From NCBI GenBank assembly GCA_963800975.1, contig CAWDDB010000008.1:1054001-1118000 (forward strand): a stretch of DNA of 64,000 nt, given 5' to 3'. Numbering within the stretch: position 1 is the stretch's first letter; the number at the start of each line of letters is the position of its first letter. The DNA comes from JALYGY01 sp963800975. GTDB lineage: Bacteria > Actinomycetota > Rubrobacteria > Rubrobacterales > Rubrobacteraceae. A model generated the notes under the pieces. The model was not told the origin of the DNA and did no database searches. It saw only the letters and a list, made by a program, of their open reading frames with translations. The position numbers and the translations under genes are program-made. Shown here in pieces: positions 7,749 through 16,185 of this stretch.

Positions 7749-8165
7749 ATGGCGCGGGTGGCGACGATCTTCTTGGCGGTGGCGGCTACGATGGTGGTGC
7801 TAATGGTGATGCTCTCCGCGGGAGCGGCCTTGGCCGTTGCCCCCATAATCGGCACCCACGCCGGCGAGCAGCTTGAGGGGACGAAGAAGGCCGAGGAGAT
7901 ACGGGGCCTCGGGGGGGAAGACGAGATCGTCGACGGCCGGGGCAAGGACCTCGTCTACGGCGGCGACGGGGCGGACAACCTCATCGGACATGGACGCGAC
8001 GCCTCCGTGGACCGCTTCCACGGCGGCGCGGGCAACGACACCGTACAGTCGCGCGACGTCCCCGCCTCCAAAGACCGCGTCCGCTGCGGCCCCGGCGTGG
8101 ACCGCGTCTACGCGGACAGGGCCGACGTCGTCTCCGGCGACTGCGAGAAGGTGACGATCAGATAG
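7749..8165 (+). CDS. Secreted RTX-like calcium-binding protein
   Basis: 138 aa. Residues 1-30 are a signal peptide (MARVATIFLAVAATMVVL...). Next comes a degenerate RTX region with GGEDEIVDGRGKDLVYGGDGADNL and HGGAGNDTV turns, which bind calcium in hemolysin-type repeats. The C-terminus has the CGPGVDRVYAD...GDCEKV pattern seen at the end of many short actinobacterial RTX proteins, with two Cys likely to pair. The start follows GGGAGGACGGC. A second gene of this class lies at 19246 and a related tail at 23981. Confidence 0.78.
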   Translation: MARVATIFLAVAATMVVLMVMLSAGAALAVAPIIGTHAGEQLEGTKKAEEIRGLGGEDEIVDGRGKDLVYGGDGADNLIGHGRDASVDRFHGGAGNDTVQSRDVPASKDRVRCGPGVDRVYADRADVVSGDCEKVTIR

Positions 8166-8531
8166 GCGACAGGCGGGGGTGCCCTCCACGGGGGCGTCGG
8201 CCCCCGTCGACAAGCCCCCGAAAATTGCGCCCAGCGACTTATCTCGTAGCTCGCACGCGAGTCTATGGGGTCCTCGACCTCCCTACCCCGGTCTTCGACG
8301 AACTCTTGGGTGAAGGACCGCGCCGACCACTCCATCCGCGGCCCGACCGAGCGGTCCCACCATGTCTGTGGCGTCGTCGCGCGTGTCGCTCTTCCTGAAC
8401 CCGTCCGAGGTGGCCGGTGTGATCGTCACGGAGGAGTACGGCACACGACGTTGACGTGGATCCACCCCGAAAGCCGCCCGTCGTGCAGCATGTCTCCGAC
8501 GCCGAGTGGCGTCGTCGCTACAGCACCAGAG
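8166..8531. other. Gene-poor interval with possible gene remnant
   Basis: 366 bases without a credible complete gene. On the minus strand one frame reads FVEDRGREVEDPIDSRASYE with coding-like composition, and another frame holds a separate coding-like stretch (about 8300-8440), so a frameshifted remnant is possible. No family recognised. Confidence 0.3.
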
Positions 8532-8801
8532 TCATCCGAGGCAGCCGTTCACGTTCGCCAAAGCTTCGTCCAGCGTCCGGGCGGGATCGCCGACCACATC
8601 TGACCCGCCCCCGGCCTCGAATCGGAGGGTGACGGCGTAGCGGCGGGCTTTCGCGCTCTTTCCGGCGTCCAACACCTCTACCCTCACCTCCTGCACGCTA
8701 CCATCTGAATGCTCCCTGATGCCCTCGAACACCTTTACCTGGGAGGTCTCGGTCAACCCTAGAGCCTTCTCGATGCGCCCGATGGTTTCTGTGGTACCCA
8801 C
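8532..8801 (-). CDS. Small hypothetical protein
   Basis: About 89 aa with a beta-rich pattern: VGTTETIGRIEKALGLTETSQ, then SVQEVRVEVLDAGKSAKARRYAVTLRFEAGG and a C-terminal helix with NVNGCLG. It could be a small alpha/beta protein; no family recognised. The frame is open with a GTG at 8810, but that codon almost touches the ribosome site (GAAGGAGC), so the GTG at 8801 fits spacing better. Isolated gene; no operon partner. Confidence 0.6.
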   Translation of the reverse strand: MGTTETIGRIEKALGLTETSQVKVFEGIREHSDGSVQEVRVEVLDAGKSAKARRYAVTLRFEAGGGSDVVGDPARTLDEALANVNGCLG

Positions 8802-8928
8802 GACTGCCACGCTCCTTCTTTTTTGTTTCGAGTACCGCTTACCTTACCCCGCACGCCTCAGTCCGTAGGATGAGCGCTGGACCCGCCCAGGAAGCGCGGG
8901 AAGATGAACGAGGAGCTGTAGCCGACCG

Positions 8929-9060
8929 CTACCTCACCCGCCGACTCGAACGGTCCTCCGGCGTCACGGCGGCGAGCACCAGCCCGAGGCCGGCCACCAG
9001 GGCCGCCAAGAGGCCCAACCAGCCACCCACGAGCGTCCAGGCGAACAGGCAAACGGCCAT
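8929..9060 (-). CDS. Possible small membrane protein (43 aa)
   Basis: From the ATG at 9060 the frame reads MAVCLFAWTLVGGWLGLLAA and continues hydrophobic to about residue 32, ending in a charged tail (EDRSSRRVR). The same frame remains open upstream without an ordinary start codon and without a ribosome site, so either the start is unusual or this is a fragment. Overlapping frames on the same strand look non-coding by comparison. Confidence 0.35.
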   Translation of the reverse strand: MAVCLFAWTLVGGWLGLLAALVAGLGLVLAAVTPEDRSSRRVR

Positions 9061-9234
9061 GGTGGCCAGGAGCGCCCGTACGCTCTCCCAATCCCCGGAG
9101 CCCCCCGTCTCCCGCGACGGGACGACGGGCCATCGTGGGGGCTCACGCGAGTTCCCCGAGCACGGCGGGGACCCGGCCCTCGCCCGGCCTCAGAGCCAGC
9201 GCCCGACCGCCACGAGCTCCTCCGCACGCCTACC

Positions 9235-9504
9235 TCAAACGTCGCGGTCCACGATGCCCGTCTTGCTACCCACAGGCCGGAGGCGAGGCGCGCATTCTCC
9301 CGACCACGACGAAAGCCGAAGCTGGTCGTCACCGGCGGCCCTCGCCAACGCGTTCCGGTCCACGCCCCGCGCGCTGAACACGGCCACCGCCGAGCCGTCG
9401 TCCCTGCGAATGAGAAGCACGTCGGGGTCGTACTCCAACCGGTAGCCGGTCGGCAGCGCCTCCGCGCTCCTTCGGGGGTCCAACAACGCCAAGAATTTCG
9501 TCAC
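9235..9504 (-). CDS. Small hypothetical protein
   Basis: 89 aa from the GTG at 9504, which follows GGAGACAAAAGC at good spacing. Sequence begins VTKFLALLDPRRSAEALP and continues GYRLEYDPDVLLIRRDDGSAVAVFSARG, a compact beta-hairpin pattern. Third positions are GC-rich as in neighbouring genes. No family recognised; no operon context. Confidence 0.6.
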   Translation of the reverse strand: MTKFLALLDPRRSAEALPTGYRLEYDPDVLLIRRDDGSAVAVFSARGVDRNALARAAGDDQLRLSSWSGECAPRLRPVGSKTGIVDRDV

Positions 9505-9662
9505 GCTTTTGTCTCCCGCGTATAGGCGACTGGTACGCGATCTGACCTCCGTCTCGGCACTTGGGATACGCCACGTCTCGCGGCCGGTGCGCCACGACAC
9601 AGCGCGACGACACACCGACATCTCGGAGCTCCCGAGGAAGCGGGCTAGAATCGGACGTAGAG

Positions 9663-9863
9663 ATGGACCCGCGCGATGAGATACGAGAGCAGATAGCAGA
9701 GCAGATAGCAGAGCTAGAGAGCCACCGCCTTCGGCTGGAATTGCTGTCCCAGAAAGCCCTGACTCGCGGCGGGCCGGATGCCGAGCGCATCGAGGCGCAG
9801 GCCAGGGCCAAGCTGCGGGAGATAAGCAACAAGATAAACAACCTCAGGGCCTCGCTGGAGTAG
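9663..9863 (+). CDS. Small coiled-coil protein, paralogue of the gene at 17891
   Basis: 66 aa, almost entirely heptad-patterned helix: DEIREQIAEQIAELESHRLRL, then a GGPDAERIE kink, then a second helix ending NNLRASLE. The gene at 17891 has the same plan residue for residue (REVREVIAQLE..., GGPEGERLE..., DLRSSME), so the two are paralogues. Probably a two-helix hairpin. Ribosome site weak. Function unknown. Confidence 0.6.
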   Translation: MDPRDEIREQIAEQIAELESHRLRLELLSQKALTRGGPDAERIEAQARAKLREISNKINNLRASLE

Positions 9864-9995
9864 TCAGATACCTGCATATCTATCCGGCCGTACAGCGTCC
9901 TGAACCTTCGCCACACCATGCAACTTGCCCCGGGACGGCGCCCAAGGACGTCCTGGGCCATCTGCACCACCGGTATGCGGGATGCTGGATATGAC

Positions 9996-10033
9996 CTTCC
10001 GAGAACAGGCCTTCTACGCACTCGGGTGAATAG
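9996..10033 (+). repeat. Dispersed 38-bp repeat, copy 4
   Basis: CTTCCGAGAAC, 19 bases, GTGAATAG. Its centre (TTCTACGCACTCGG) is the second sequence variant of the repeat, shared with copy 2. Ends 14 bases before the stop of the minus-strand DUF2182 gene. Confidence 0.85.
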
Positions 10034-10047
10034 GGGTGGCGCGAGAG

Positions 10048-10848
10048 CTACATGGAGTCCATCCCGGGCGTCATCCCGCCGAGCAGAGCTGCTCCCAGTA
10101 ACACCACGCCGCCCGCCACCATGGCGACGCCCAATGGAAAAGCGATGCGGTGGCTGTTGGCGAGCGTCTTCTCGGCGAAGATGATGGCCGCCGCCGTGAG
10201 CATCCAGGCCAAGTTCATCATCCCCAGCGCCACCAGTCCAACCATAAGCCCCGCGCAGCAGCCCAAGCAGTCGATGCCGTGCATTCCCCCAAGCCGCAGC
10301 GCGCCGCTTGCCCCGGAGCGCCAGTTCTGCATCAGGAAAGAGAGGGGGGTGCTGCAACGAGCGTGGCAGATGCGCTTAAGCGGCGTGAACTGGTAGATGC
10401 CACCGACCACGAGGAGCATAGCCGGTAACACCGTCGCCAGCGAACCCGCGCCTTCGGCGAACAGGGCGTAGGCGTACACCGGTAGCCCCGCGATGGCCCA
10501 GACCGCGATGTAGCCCGCAAGCAGGGCCACCATGCCGATCCGAGCTTGGTCAGAGCTAAGGCGGTTGCGGGAGATGGTGCGGTAGAGCAGGATCAGGGGC
10601 AGCGTGGCGGGTATCATCATGGCCACCATCATCGCCGTCCAACCCGAGAGGAAGAGGGCGGCTCCCGCGGTGCCGCCCATCGCCATGCCCCCCATGGCGC
10701 CACCCGTATTGCCCGCAGAAACCGCTTGGTAGGCGACGTAGGCCCACCCCCCCATGGCCAACGCCAACAGCGTCAGCCCAGGCAAAAGGTTCTCTCGCCT
10801 GCGCCACCTCTCCAGGACCGAAGGGGCGAACGCGCTGCTACCATCCAC
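10048..10848 (-). CDS. DUF2182 integral membrane protein
   Basis: 266 aa from the GTG at 10848. Roughly seven transmembrane segments, with the family's Met/Gly-rich motifs: MAMGGTAGAALFLSGWTAMMVAMM, TPLKRICHARCSTPLSFLMQ, and GMHGIDCLGCCAGLMVGLVALGMM. Clustered Met, Cys and His suggest metal handling, but the function of DUF2182 is not established. It follows the DUF1326 gene on the same strand by ~50 bases; these two families are known to occur together, which supports both calls and one operon. Confidence 0.85.
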   Translation of the reverse strand: MDGSSAFAPSVLERWRRRENLLPGLTLLALAMGGWAYVAYQAVSAGNTGGAMGGMAMGGTAGAALFLSGWTAMMVAMMIPATLPLILLYRTISRNRLSSDQARIGMVALLAGYIAVWAIAGLPVYAYALFAEGAGSLATVLPAMLLVVGGIYQFTPLKRICHARCSTPLSFLMQNWRSGASGALRLGGMHGIDCLGCCAGLMVGLVALGMMNLAWMLTAAAIIFAEKTLANSHRIAFPLGVAMVAGGVVLLGAALLGGMTPGMDSM

Positions 10849-10897
10849 GGCTATGGCCCTCGACCTCTCGTGAGTGGGCCGGTCGGGGCGGGTAGGG

Positions 10898-11548
10898 CTA
10901 CGGGCCGCTCCAGTCGAAGGGGATGTGCTTGCTGGACTTGCCGTCCCACTCCCAGCTGAACCCGAAGCCCTCCGCCCGGTCGGCCGTCGCCCTGCCCCAG
11001 GTGGCCACCTGCCCAGGTCCCACCTCGCTGCCCGGGGGGTTGAGCAGCTGCACGCGCTGCCCCTCGGGCGTCGTCGGCCCGGTGAGGGCCTCGGCACTCG
11101 CCACCACCCTGCCCGGGATCTCGGCCCTCCAGTAGGCCAGGTCGTCCGCGACCTCGAACTCTATGGGCACGAACTCGACGCCGCGCATCTCCCCGATCAG
11201 CTCGGCCAATTGCGCCTGGAAACCCCCGGCTTGACCGCCGAAGATCATCTGCAGAGCCTCGCGCTGCCGCTCGTCGGCCCGCTCGTCGATGAACAAGCCC
11301 AACGATATCTCGCCTTCCCCGGCCCACACGTTGCCCTCGAAGGCGGCCAGCCCGATGAGGCTCAGGCCGTCCAGCCGAACGTCGCCGTAGTTCCCCTCAC
11401 GGACGTGGTAGGCGAGCACGCCCTGGCACCAGTTGTCGGTCGGGGCCTGCGCGAACTCGCAAGGGCAGGGGATGTCGCACCTGCAGACATCGAACCAGTC
11501 CCCCTCAACATGCCACTGAGGGACGTCGCTTGCAGCGTTGGGTTCCAT
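10898..11548 (-). CDS. DUF1326 domain protein
   Basis: 216 aa from the ATG at 11548, placed by AGGAGAAAGGAAC just upstream. The N-terminus has the family's Cys cluster (WFDVCRCDIPCPCEF). The remainder, with NYGDVRLDGLSLIGLAAFEGNVW and a C-terminal GFSWEWDGKSSKHIPFDW, is typical of DUF1326. No signal peptide, so cytoplasmic. First gene of the pair with the DUF2182 membrane protein; a metal-linked function is suggested by the Cys motif but unproven. Confidence 0.88.
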   Translation of the reverse strand: MEPNAASDVPQWHVEGDWFDVCRCDIPCPCEFAQAPTDNWCQGVLAYHVREGNYGDVRLDGLSLIGLAAFEGNVWAGEGEISLGLFIDERADERQREALQMIFGGQAGGFQAQLAELIGEMRGVEFVPIEFEVADDLAYWRAEIPGRVVASAEALTGPTTPEGQRVQLLNPPGSEVGPGQVATWGRATADRAEGFGFSWEWDGKSSKHIPFDWSGP

Positions 11549-11652
11549 GTTCCTTTCTCCTTGTCCCGCTTCCCGCACCAGAATTATGCCAGCTTGCTAC
11601 GGCTGGCACAGTCAGCCCCCACATAAACGAAGTCTTCTGGTAGGGCGGTGTA

Positions 11653-11690
11653 CTTTCGAGAACACGCCTACTAGGAAGGTGGGTGAATAA
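11653..11690 (+). repeat. Dispersed 38-bp repeat, copy 5
   Basis: CTTTCGAGAAC, 19 bases, GTGAATAA. Lies between the 5' end of the DUF1326 gene and the terminator of the next minus-strand gene. Confidence 0.8.
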
Positions 11691-11701
11691 AGGTGAGTGA
11701 A

Positions 11702-11722
11702 AGGGGGAGACTCGCTCCCCCT
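11702..11722. terminator. Terminator of the LPXTG-like secreted protein gene
   Basis: Perfect 8-bp stem AGGGGGAG / CTCCCCCT around ACTCG, 19 bases past the stop at 11741 on the minus strand, followed leftward by TTTCACTCACCTTTATT. Confidence 0.75.
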
Positions 11723-11740
11723 AGCCAGACATACTCGAAC

Positions 11741-12463
11741 CTATCGGCTCCGGCGCATAACTACCCCAAAAGCCAGGACGCCCGTACCTACCATCAGCAA
11801 GGCCAGCGGAACGAGCGGCGTCAAAGCGACGGCACCGCCGGACCCGGGAAGCGCCGAAGCGCTGCTGCTCGCGCTAGCCGTCGCGCTAGCACCGGTGGTT
11901 GCGCCGTGTGCACCGCTGTGCGTAGCGCTGGCGGGCATCGGAGTACACTTAATCGTGGGGTCGAACGCGGTTTGGGGGTCCGTGCCGAAGAGCACCTTGC
12001 CATCGGGCTTGAAGTAAATGTGCAGCATGTAGTGAGGTTCCGGCACCCCCGGATGTGCCGGCTGAATTCGGATGGTTTGCCCGAGCATCTTCATCGGTCC
12101 TTGCCCTACATCCTTGGCTTCCCACTCTACTCCGATCACCTCGCTGTTCTCGCCGAGCAAGAGCACGGGCGGGTTTGCAGGATCCATCGTCCCGTTCGGG
12201 AACTGGACCTGGAGTTTTTTCGGGTTTATGGCGTGGATTCCCATGCCCCCGGCACCCTGAGGATTCGGGACGCATGGGCCCTCAGGGGAGTAACCTGCGT
12301 CCTCTATCTGTTGCGGGGTAAGCCCTTCGAACTTCTGCCGGAGTTGGGCGACCTGCTGGGGTGGGTCTACGGGCTGGGCATTGCTGCCCTGCGCTATCGC
12401 CATACCGGGCAGTAGCGCCAACACCGCGCTCGCCGCTAAACCGCATAGAACCTTGCGCAACAA
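11741..12463 (-). CDS. Secreted, wall-anchored-type protein with LPXTG-like sorting signal
   Basis: About 240 aa from the TTG at 12463, selected because GGGGAGGAG precedes it and a clean signal peptide follows (LRKVLCGLAASAVLALLPG, cut near AIAQG). The mature part has no family I recognise; it holds paired Cys (GPCVPNPQG and TIKCTP) and beta-strand sequence (VIGVEWEAKDVGQGPMKML). An Ala/Ser/Thr linker leads to LPGSGG, a hydrophobic span and MRRSR, which matches a sortase-type C-terminal anchor although the motif is LPGSG rather than LPXTG. An upstream ATG at 12514 is less likely. Confidence 0.7.
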   Translation of the reverse strand: MLRKVLCGLAASAVLALLPGMAIAQGSNAQPVDPPQQVAQLRQKFEGLTPQQIEDAGYSPEGPCVPNPQGAGGMGIHAINPKKLQVQFPNGTMDPANPPVLLLGENSEVIGVEWEAKDVGQGPMKMLGQTIRIQPAHPGVPEPHYMLHIYFKPDGKVLFGTDPQTAFDPTIKCTPMPASATHSGAHGATTGASATASASSSASALPGSGGAVALTPLVPLALLMVGTGVLAFGVVMRRSR

Positions 12464-12586
12464 TGAAGTTCTCCTCCCCGTAGTGGTGCACCTGGCACGT
12501 AACGACTGCAGCATAGTTCCCGAGCAAGGAGCAGCGCATCCCCCAAATGAACTAGTTCTTGTACCTTTTGGCGCACACGGAGCAGA

Positions 12587-12624
12587 CTTCCGAGAACCCG
12601 ACTTCCCCGAAGGTGGGTAGATTT
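12587..12624 (+). repeat. Dispersed 38-bp repeat, copy 6 (divergent tail)
   Basis: CTTCCGAGAAC, 19 bases, GTAGATTT. The tail departs from GTGAATAG. The centre forms CTTC-CCC-GAAG. Lies between divergent genes. Confidence 0.65.
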
Positions 12625-12757
12625 AAAGAACGTGCGCCGACGGTGGTAATCTTCACTGCATCGGACGAGTTCCGACACATCGATCGGGACCTCGTCTAGG
12701 ACAGCCCGGCCAACATAAGGTCGGTTGGGGCGTCCGGGTGCCGAAAGGAGGACCGTC

Positions 12758-13900
12758 GTGACCGTCGAACGCGACAAAGCCGCCGCTCAATTGACCACGC
12801 TCTCCGAGATCACCTCGGAGCGTCCCCCCGAGCCCATAAGAGGGATACTGGAAGCGGCCTTGGAGGAGCTCGGCATGGAGGTGGCCTTCGTCTCCGAGTT
12901 CGACCGGCAGCGGATGGTCTTCCGCAAGATGGTCGGCGAGGCCGGGTCCTTCGGCTGGGAGGAGGGCGAGAGCGTGCCGCTGGACGACACCTTCTGTCGG
13001 CTGCTTCTGGAGGGGCGCCTTCCGAACGCGATCGCCGACGCGAAGGCCGACGGGCGGGTGAGGTTTCTGGAGATCACCGGCAAGGCGGGCATCGGCTCCT
13101 ACGTGGGTGCGCCCATCAGGCTCTCGGACGGCGCCCTCTACGGCACGCTTTGCGTCCTGAGCCACTCGCCCGAACCTTCTCTCGGCGAGCGGGACGGGCA
13201 CTTCTTAAGGGTGCTTGCGCGCCTGGTGGCCGAGCAGATAGAGCGCGAGCGCCGGCTCCTGGACGAGGCAAGGGAACGCACCCGCGTCCACGAGCGAAGG
13301 ATGTTAGCCCGCGAGCTGCACGACCGCGTCGCCCACACGATGGGGGTGATCCACCAGAGCCTGCAGCTCTACGAGGCCTACCGGCAGCGCGATCCTGAGG
13401 CGGCAGAGCAGAAGCTGGAACTGGCCAAGCGGAAGGCCGCCGAGGCGATGAAGGACACGAGGGACCTCTCTCAGGCGCTGAGGGCCTCCGAGGGAGCGGG
13501 GGAGGAGTTGGCGTTGGAGGCGGCGCTCTCGGAGGTCCTCTCCGAGTTGGTCCCGCAGGGGATGACCCACGGGCTTAGCGTGGCGGGCGACGAGGGCGAG
13601 GTCCCCGCCGGGGTGAGAGAGCAGCTGTTCTTTGTGTTGCGCGAGGCGGTGCGCAACGCGGTCTACCACTCGGGAGCAAGCAAGGTGAGCGTTAAGGTCA
13701 GATCCGATCGGGAGGGAATCGTCGGCATCGTGGAGGACGACGGGCGGGGCTTCGAGCGAAAGCCGCGCGAGCGATCCGAAGCGGGAGGGCTTGCCTACAT
13801 GGCAGAACGCGCCTCACTGATGGGCGGCTCCTGTTCGATCGAATCGGCCCCGGGCGAAGGAACGCGCGTGGAGGCGAGCTTCCCTTTGGACGGCACTTAA
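12758..13900 (+). CDS. GAF-domain sensor histidine kinase (NarL-type, HisKA_3)
   Basis: 380 aa from the GTG at 12758, behind AAAGGAGGACC. GAF domain at about residues 20-165 (with SVPLDDTFCRLLLEG and GSYVGAPIRLSDGALYGTLCVL), a short coiled linker, then HisKA_3 with the phospho-acceptor His in ARELHDRVAHTMGVI (about His188), and an HATPase_c domain with EAVRNAVYHSGAS (N box) and VEDDGRGFERK (G1). No transmembrane segment, so a cytoplasmic sensor. No response-regulator gene is adjacent, so it is an orphan here. The Cys in the GAF pocket (DTFCRL) could be a ligand site. Confidence 0.9.
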   Translation: MTVERDKAAAQLTTLSEITSERPPEPIRGILEAALEELGMEVAFVSEFDRQRMVFRKMVGEAGSFGWEEGESVPLDDTFCRLLLEGRLPNAIADAKADGRVRFLEITGKAGIGSYVGAPIRLSDGALYGTLCVLSHSPEPSLGERDGHFLRVLARLVAEQIERERRLLDEARERTRVHERRMLARELHDRVAHTMGVIHQSLQLYEAYRQRDPEAAEQKLELAKRKAAEAMKDTRDLSQALRASEGAGEELALEAALSEVLSELVPQGMTHGLSVAGDEGEVPAGVREQLFFVLREAVRNAVYHSGASKVSVKVRSDREGIVGIVEDDGRGFERKPRERSEAGGLAYMAERASLMGGSCSIESAPGEGTRVEASFPLDGT

Positions 13901-13913
13901 GCGAACGGGCGAA

Positions 13914-13953
13914 CTTCTTAGAACTGTCACCTTCCAGGCATTTGGGTGAATAA
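13914..13953 (+). repeat. Dispersed repeat, copy 7 (variant, 40 bp)
   Basis: CTTCTTAGAAC, 21 bases, GTGAATAA. Begins 14 bases after the histidine kinase stop codon. Confidence 0.65.
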
Positions 13954-14097
13954 GGCCTTATCGAACGATCCGCTCAGCAGCGCCGCGCGTATCATCGTTT
14001 CACGGAAGGGGTACTCGAGGTTCTGGTTGGTGCCCCACGACACCGTCCCACCGCCGCTCGCGTGTATTAGGGGCGGCGCCGGGGCGGTTCGGCTAAC

Positions 14098-14775
14098 ATG
14101 GCGAGCGTGGGGGCGGCGAAGGGAGAGGATGGGGCTAGGACATTCCTGCGGGTGTGCTCCGCGGCGTCGGCGGTGGCCGCCGCCTGCCTAGTCGTCCTCG
14201 CGTTCCTGCCGAGGCCCCCCTTCCCCTACGACCACGGCCGCATCATCAGCGGAGCGCAGGTGCTCTCGCCCGGGCAGGTCGGCCCGTACACCGACTACCT
14301 CGAGGCCAACCTCGCCTTCGACGGCGTCTACCTCCTGGGGCACCTCCTGACCTGGGTCGGCTACGCCGCGGTGCTTCGGGGGCAGCGGCGGCCGGCGGGC
14401 GCGGTCGCCGGCGCGGTGGTCGCGGCGGTCGGGCTGCTCAGCGGCGGGCTTGACCTGCTGGAGAATTCGGTGAGGTGGGTGGTGGTCGGCGGCCTGGAGG
14501 ACGGCTTTGCCGGGCCGGCCGTCGGCGCGGCGTGGGGCGTCGTCGTGGAGATGAGTTTCTGGGCGACCTACGTGGCCGCGGTGGTCGCGGGGGCGGCGGT
14601 CCTCGGGCGGGGGCGCTGGGGGCTACTGGCGGGCTCGGTCGGGCTGCTGTGCGTGCCCGCCGCCCTCGCCCTGTACCCGACCGGGTTCTTCTACAGCTTC
14701 CTCTGGCTCATCGCGTGGCAGGCGACGAGCGCCGCGTTCCTGTGGGTCGCGGCCGGCGCCGAGGGCCCAGGGTAG
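14098..14775 (+). CDS. Multi-span membrane protein, unknown family
   Basis: 225 aa with about six hydrophobic segments (residues ~17-38, 76-92, 100-118, 142-165, 170-190, 193-215). A periplasmic loop follows the first segment (RPPFPYDHGRIISGAQVLSPG). No transport or catalytic motif recognised. Strongly Ala/Gly/Val-rich. The ATG has only a weak ribosome site. Standing alone between copies of the dispersed repeat and small DNA-binding genes, it gives no functional clue. Confidence 0.65.
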   Translation: MASVGAAKGEDGARTFLRVCSAASAVAAACLVVLAFLPRPPFPYDHGRIISGAQVLSPGQVGPYTDYLEANLAFDGVYLLGHLLTWVGYAAVLRGQRRPAGAVAGAVVAAVGLLSGGLDLLENSVRWVVVGGLEDGFAGPAVGAAWGVVVEMSFWATYVAAVVAGAAVLGRGRWGLLAGSVGLLCVPAALALYPTGFFYSFLWLIAWQATSAAFLWVAAGAEGPG

Positions 14776-14892
14776 CGCGACCGGCGCGGGAAGGGACAGC
14801 GGGGCGGGGAGCCGTTGCTCGCCTCTCCTGCCCCGTCCTCAGCCCCGCTTCTAGGGACGTCGCGGGTTGGCCTGGTGTCGTAGTATGTTCGC

Positions 14893-15165
14893 GTGGAGTA
14901 CCCGGTGGCACGGAGGGCCGAGAGGCTGTTGCGGGAGATGGGTCGCCAGACGGCGGGCAAGGCCGATGCCGCCGTCGAGCCCGAGGCGACGGCGAAGAGG
15001 CTGAACATGGACCCCGACTCCCCGGTGACCGAGCAAGCGCTGAGGCGGCGGCTGGAGTTGGGCCACCTGGAGCGCACCCGGAACCCCGCCCTGGGCACCA
15101 CGATGGGCGCCTACCGGCTCACGGAGGAGGGCCTGGCCAGGGCCGAGGAACTTCGCGGGGGGTAG
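14893..15165 (+). CDS. Small winged-helix-like protein
   Basis: 90 aa from the GTG at 14893. Helical N-terminus (ARRAERLLREMGRQ), then TAKRLNMDPDSPVTEQALRRRLELGHLERTRN and MGAYRLTEEGLARAEELRG, the layout of a compact winged helix-turn-helix ending in a wing and final helix. The gene at ~16181 is a paralogue with the same layout. Likely DNA-binding; target unknown. Confidence 0.6.
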   Translation: MEYPVARRAERLLREMGRQTAGKADAAVEPEATAKRLNMDPDSPVTEQALRRRLELGHLERTRNPALGTTMGAYRLTEEGLARAEELRGG

Positions 15166-15663
15166 CGACCCGCGGTTGTCTTGAAGCGCGTCCCCGACCC
15201 CGAGGGGGTCCCCCACCGGCCCGCTTCAAATATGGGTAATTTGGCACTCCCGTATGCCCCGGCGCTCTGGTACCTTGGAGTCCCCAGGCCATCCTGCGTC
15301 GCGCGGACCGACCGCGCACACCCCATCTGGTTTAACGGCCTGGCCATTTTTCGGGCCGGCCTCCATTCCCGAGTGCAATCGCTAAGTCGGCCCGATAGCT
15401 TTCCCTGGTGCAGTAGGTTAGTCCCACCCGCTTTTGGGGTACAGGGGTGGTGCGCTACGCTGCGCAGGGGCCGCGGCTGGCTCTCCATTCTGAGCTCTAC
15501 GGCGCTACATTCCCCACCGTTACCGCCGCGGCCCCTTTATTCGCACGACACGGCCACGAGGTTTGCTTCTCCCGTCCCGCGCGGCCGACCCCAATTACCC
15601 CCCCGGATATCCTGCGCCAACCTCGCGCGTGTCCTATCATGGCCGTGACTGACCAGAGACATA
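15166..15663. other. Gene-free interval
   Basis: About 500 bases with no convincing gene on either strand; the open frames here have poor third-position bias and no family resemblance. GC is locally lower around 15230-15400. May hold the promoter of the HTH gene at 15664. Confidence 0.5.
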
Positions 15664-16185
15664 GTGAGGGACAAAGTGCGGGACTACGTCACAGTTATGG
15701 AAGCGGCCAGGCGGCTCGGCGTGAGCGAGTCGGCAATCAGAAAGCGCGTTCAGAGAAAGCAGATAGAGTTCCAGCACGACGCGAAGGGCAGGCTGCAAAT
15801 CGTCCTCGACGAGCCCGAGACCGAGCGTGACGAGGTTGTGGAAGACCTCCGCGACCAGGTGCGTTGGCTCAGGGAAGAGCTGGCCCGACGGGACGCCATC
15901 TTGATGAACATGACCGAGGCCGTGAAGGCCCTGAACCCGCCCGCCGAAGAAGCCCCGCTAGAATCGCCCACACCGCCCCCAGACGCCCCCGAGGGCGCCG
16001 AGGGCGCCGCCGAGAGCGCGCCCGGCACCCAGTACTGGCCGGGCGAAGTAGAGGCCCAGAACGGCCCTGAGCGCGCCGAGCAGTACGGGCGACGCATGTC
16101 CGACGAGTACGGGCGCCGCAGCACCGACCTCGGTGGGGCGCCCGGAACCCCCCCCTCGTGGTGGCGCCGGCTGTTCGGGGGTTGA
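15664..16185 (+). CDS. HTH (MerR/excisionase-like) protein with proline-rich linker
   Basis: 173 aa. N-terminal HTH (DYVTVMEAARRLGVSESAIRKRVQRKQIE) of the type that opens MerR and excisionase proteins, followed by a coiled coil (EVVEDLRDQVRWLREELARRDAIL, about residues 60-85), a Pro/Glu-rich linker, and a C-terminal tail ending PSWWRRLFGG. Start may be the GTG at 15664 or at 15676. The HTH plus coiled coil suggests a DNA-binding dimer; the Trp/Arg tail may meet membrane or partner. Overlaps the next gene. Confidence 0.72.
   Translation: MRDKVRDYVTVMEAARRLGVSESAIRKRVQRKQIEFQHDAKGRLQIVLDEPETERDEVVEDLRDQVRWLREELARRDAILMNMTEAVKALNPPAEEAPLESPTPPPDAPEGAEGAAESAPGTQYWPGEVEAQNGPERAEQYGRRMSDEYGRRSTDLGGAPGTPPSWWRRLFGG

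Noticed and set aside
15181..15648. 155-codon open frame in the gap
   Set aside because: No coding bias, Ser/Pro/Arg-rich, no family; treated as gene-free.
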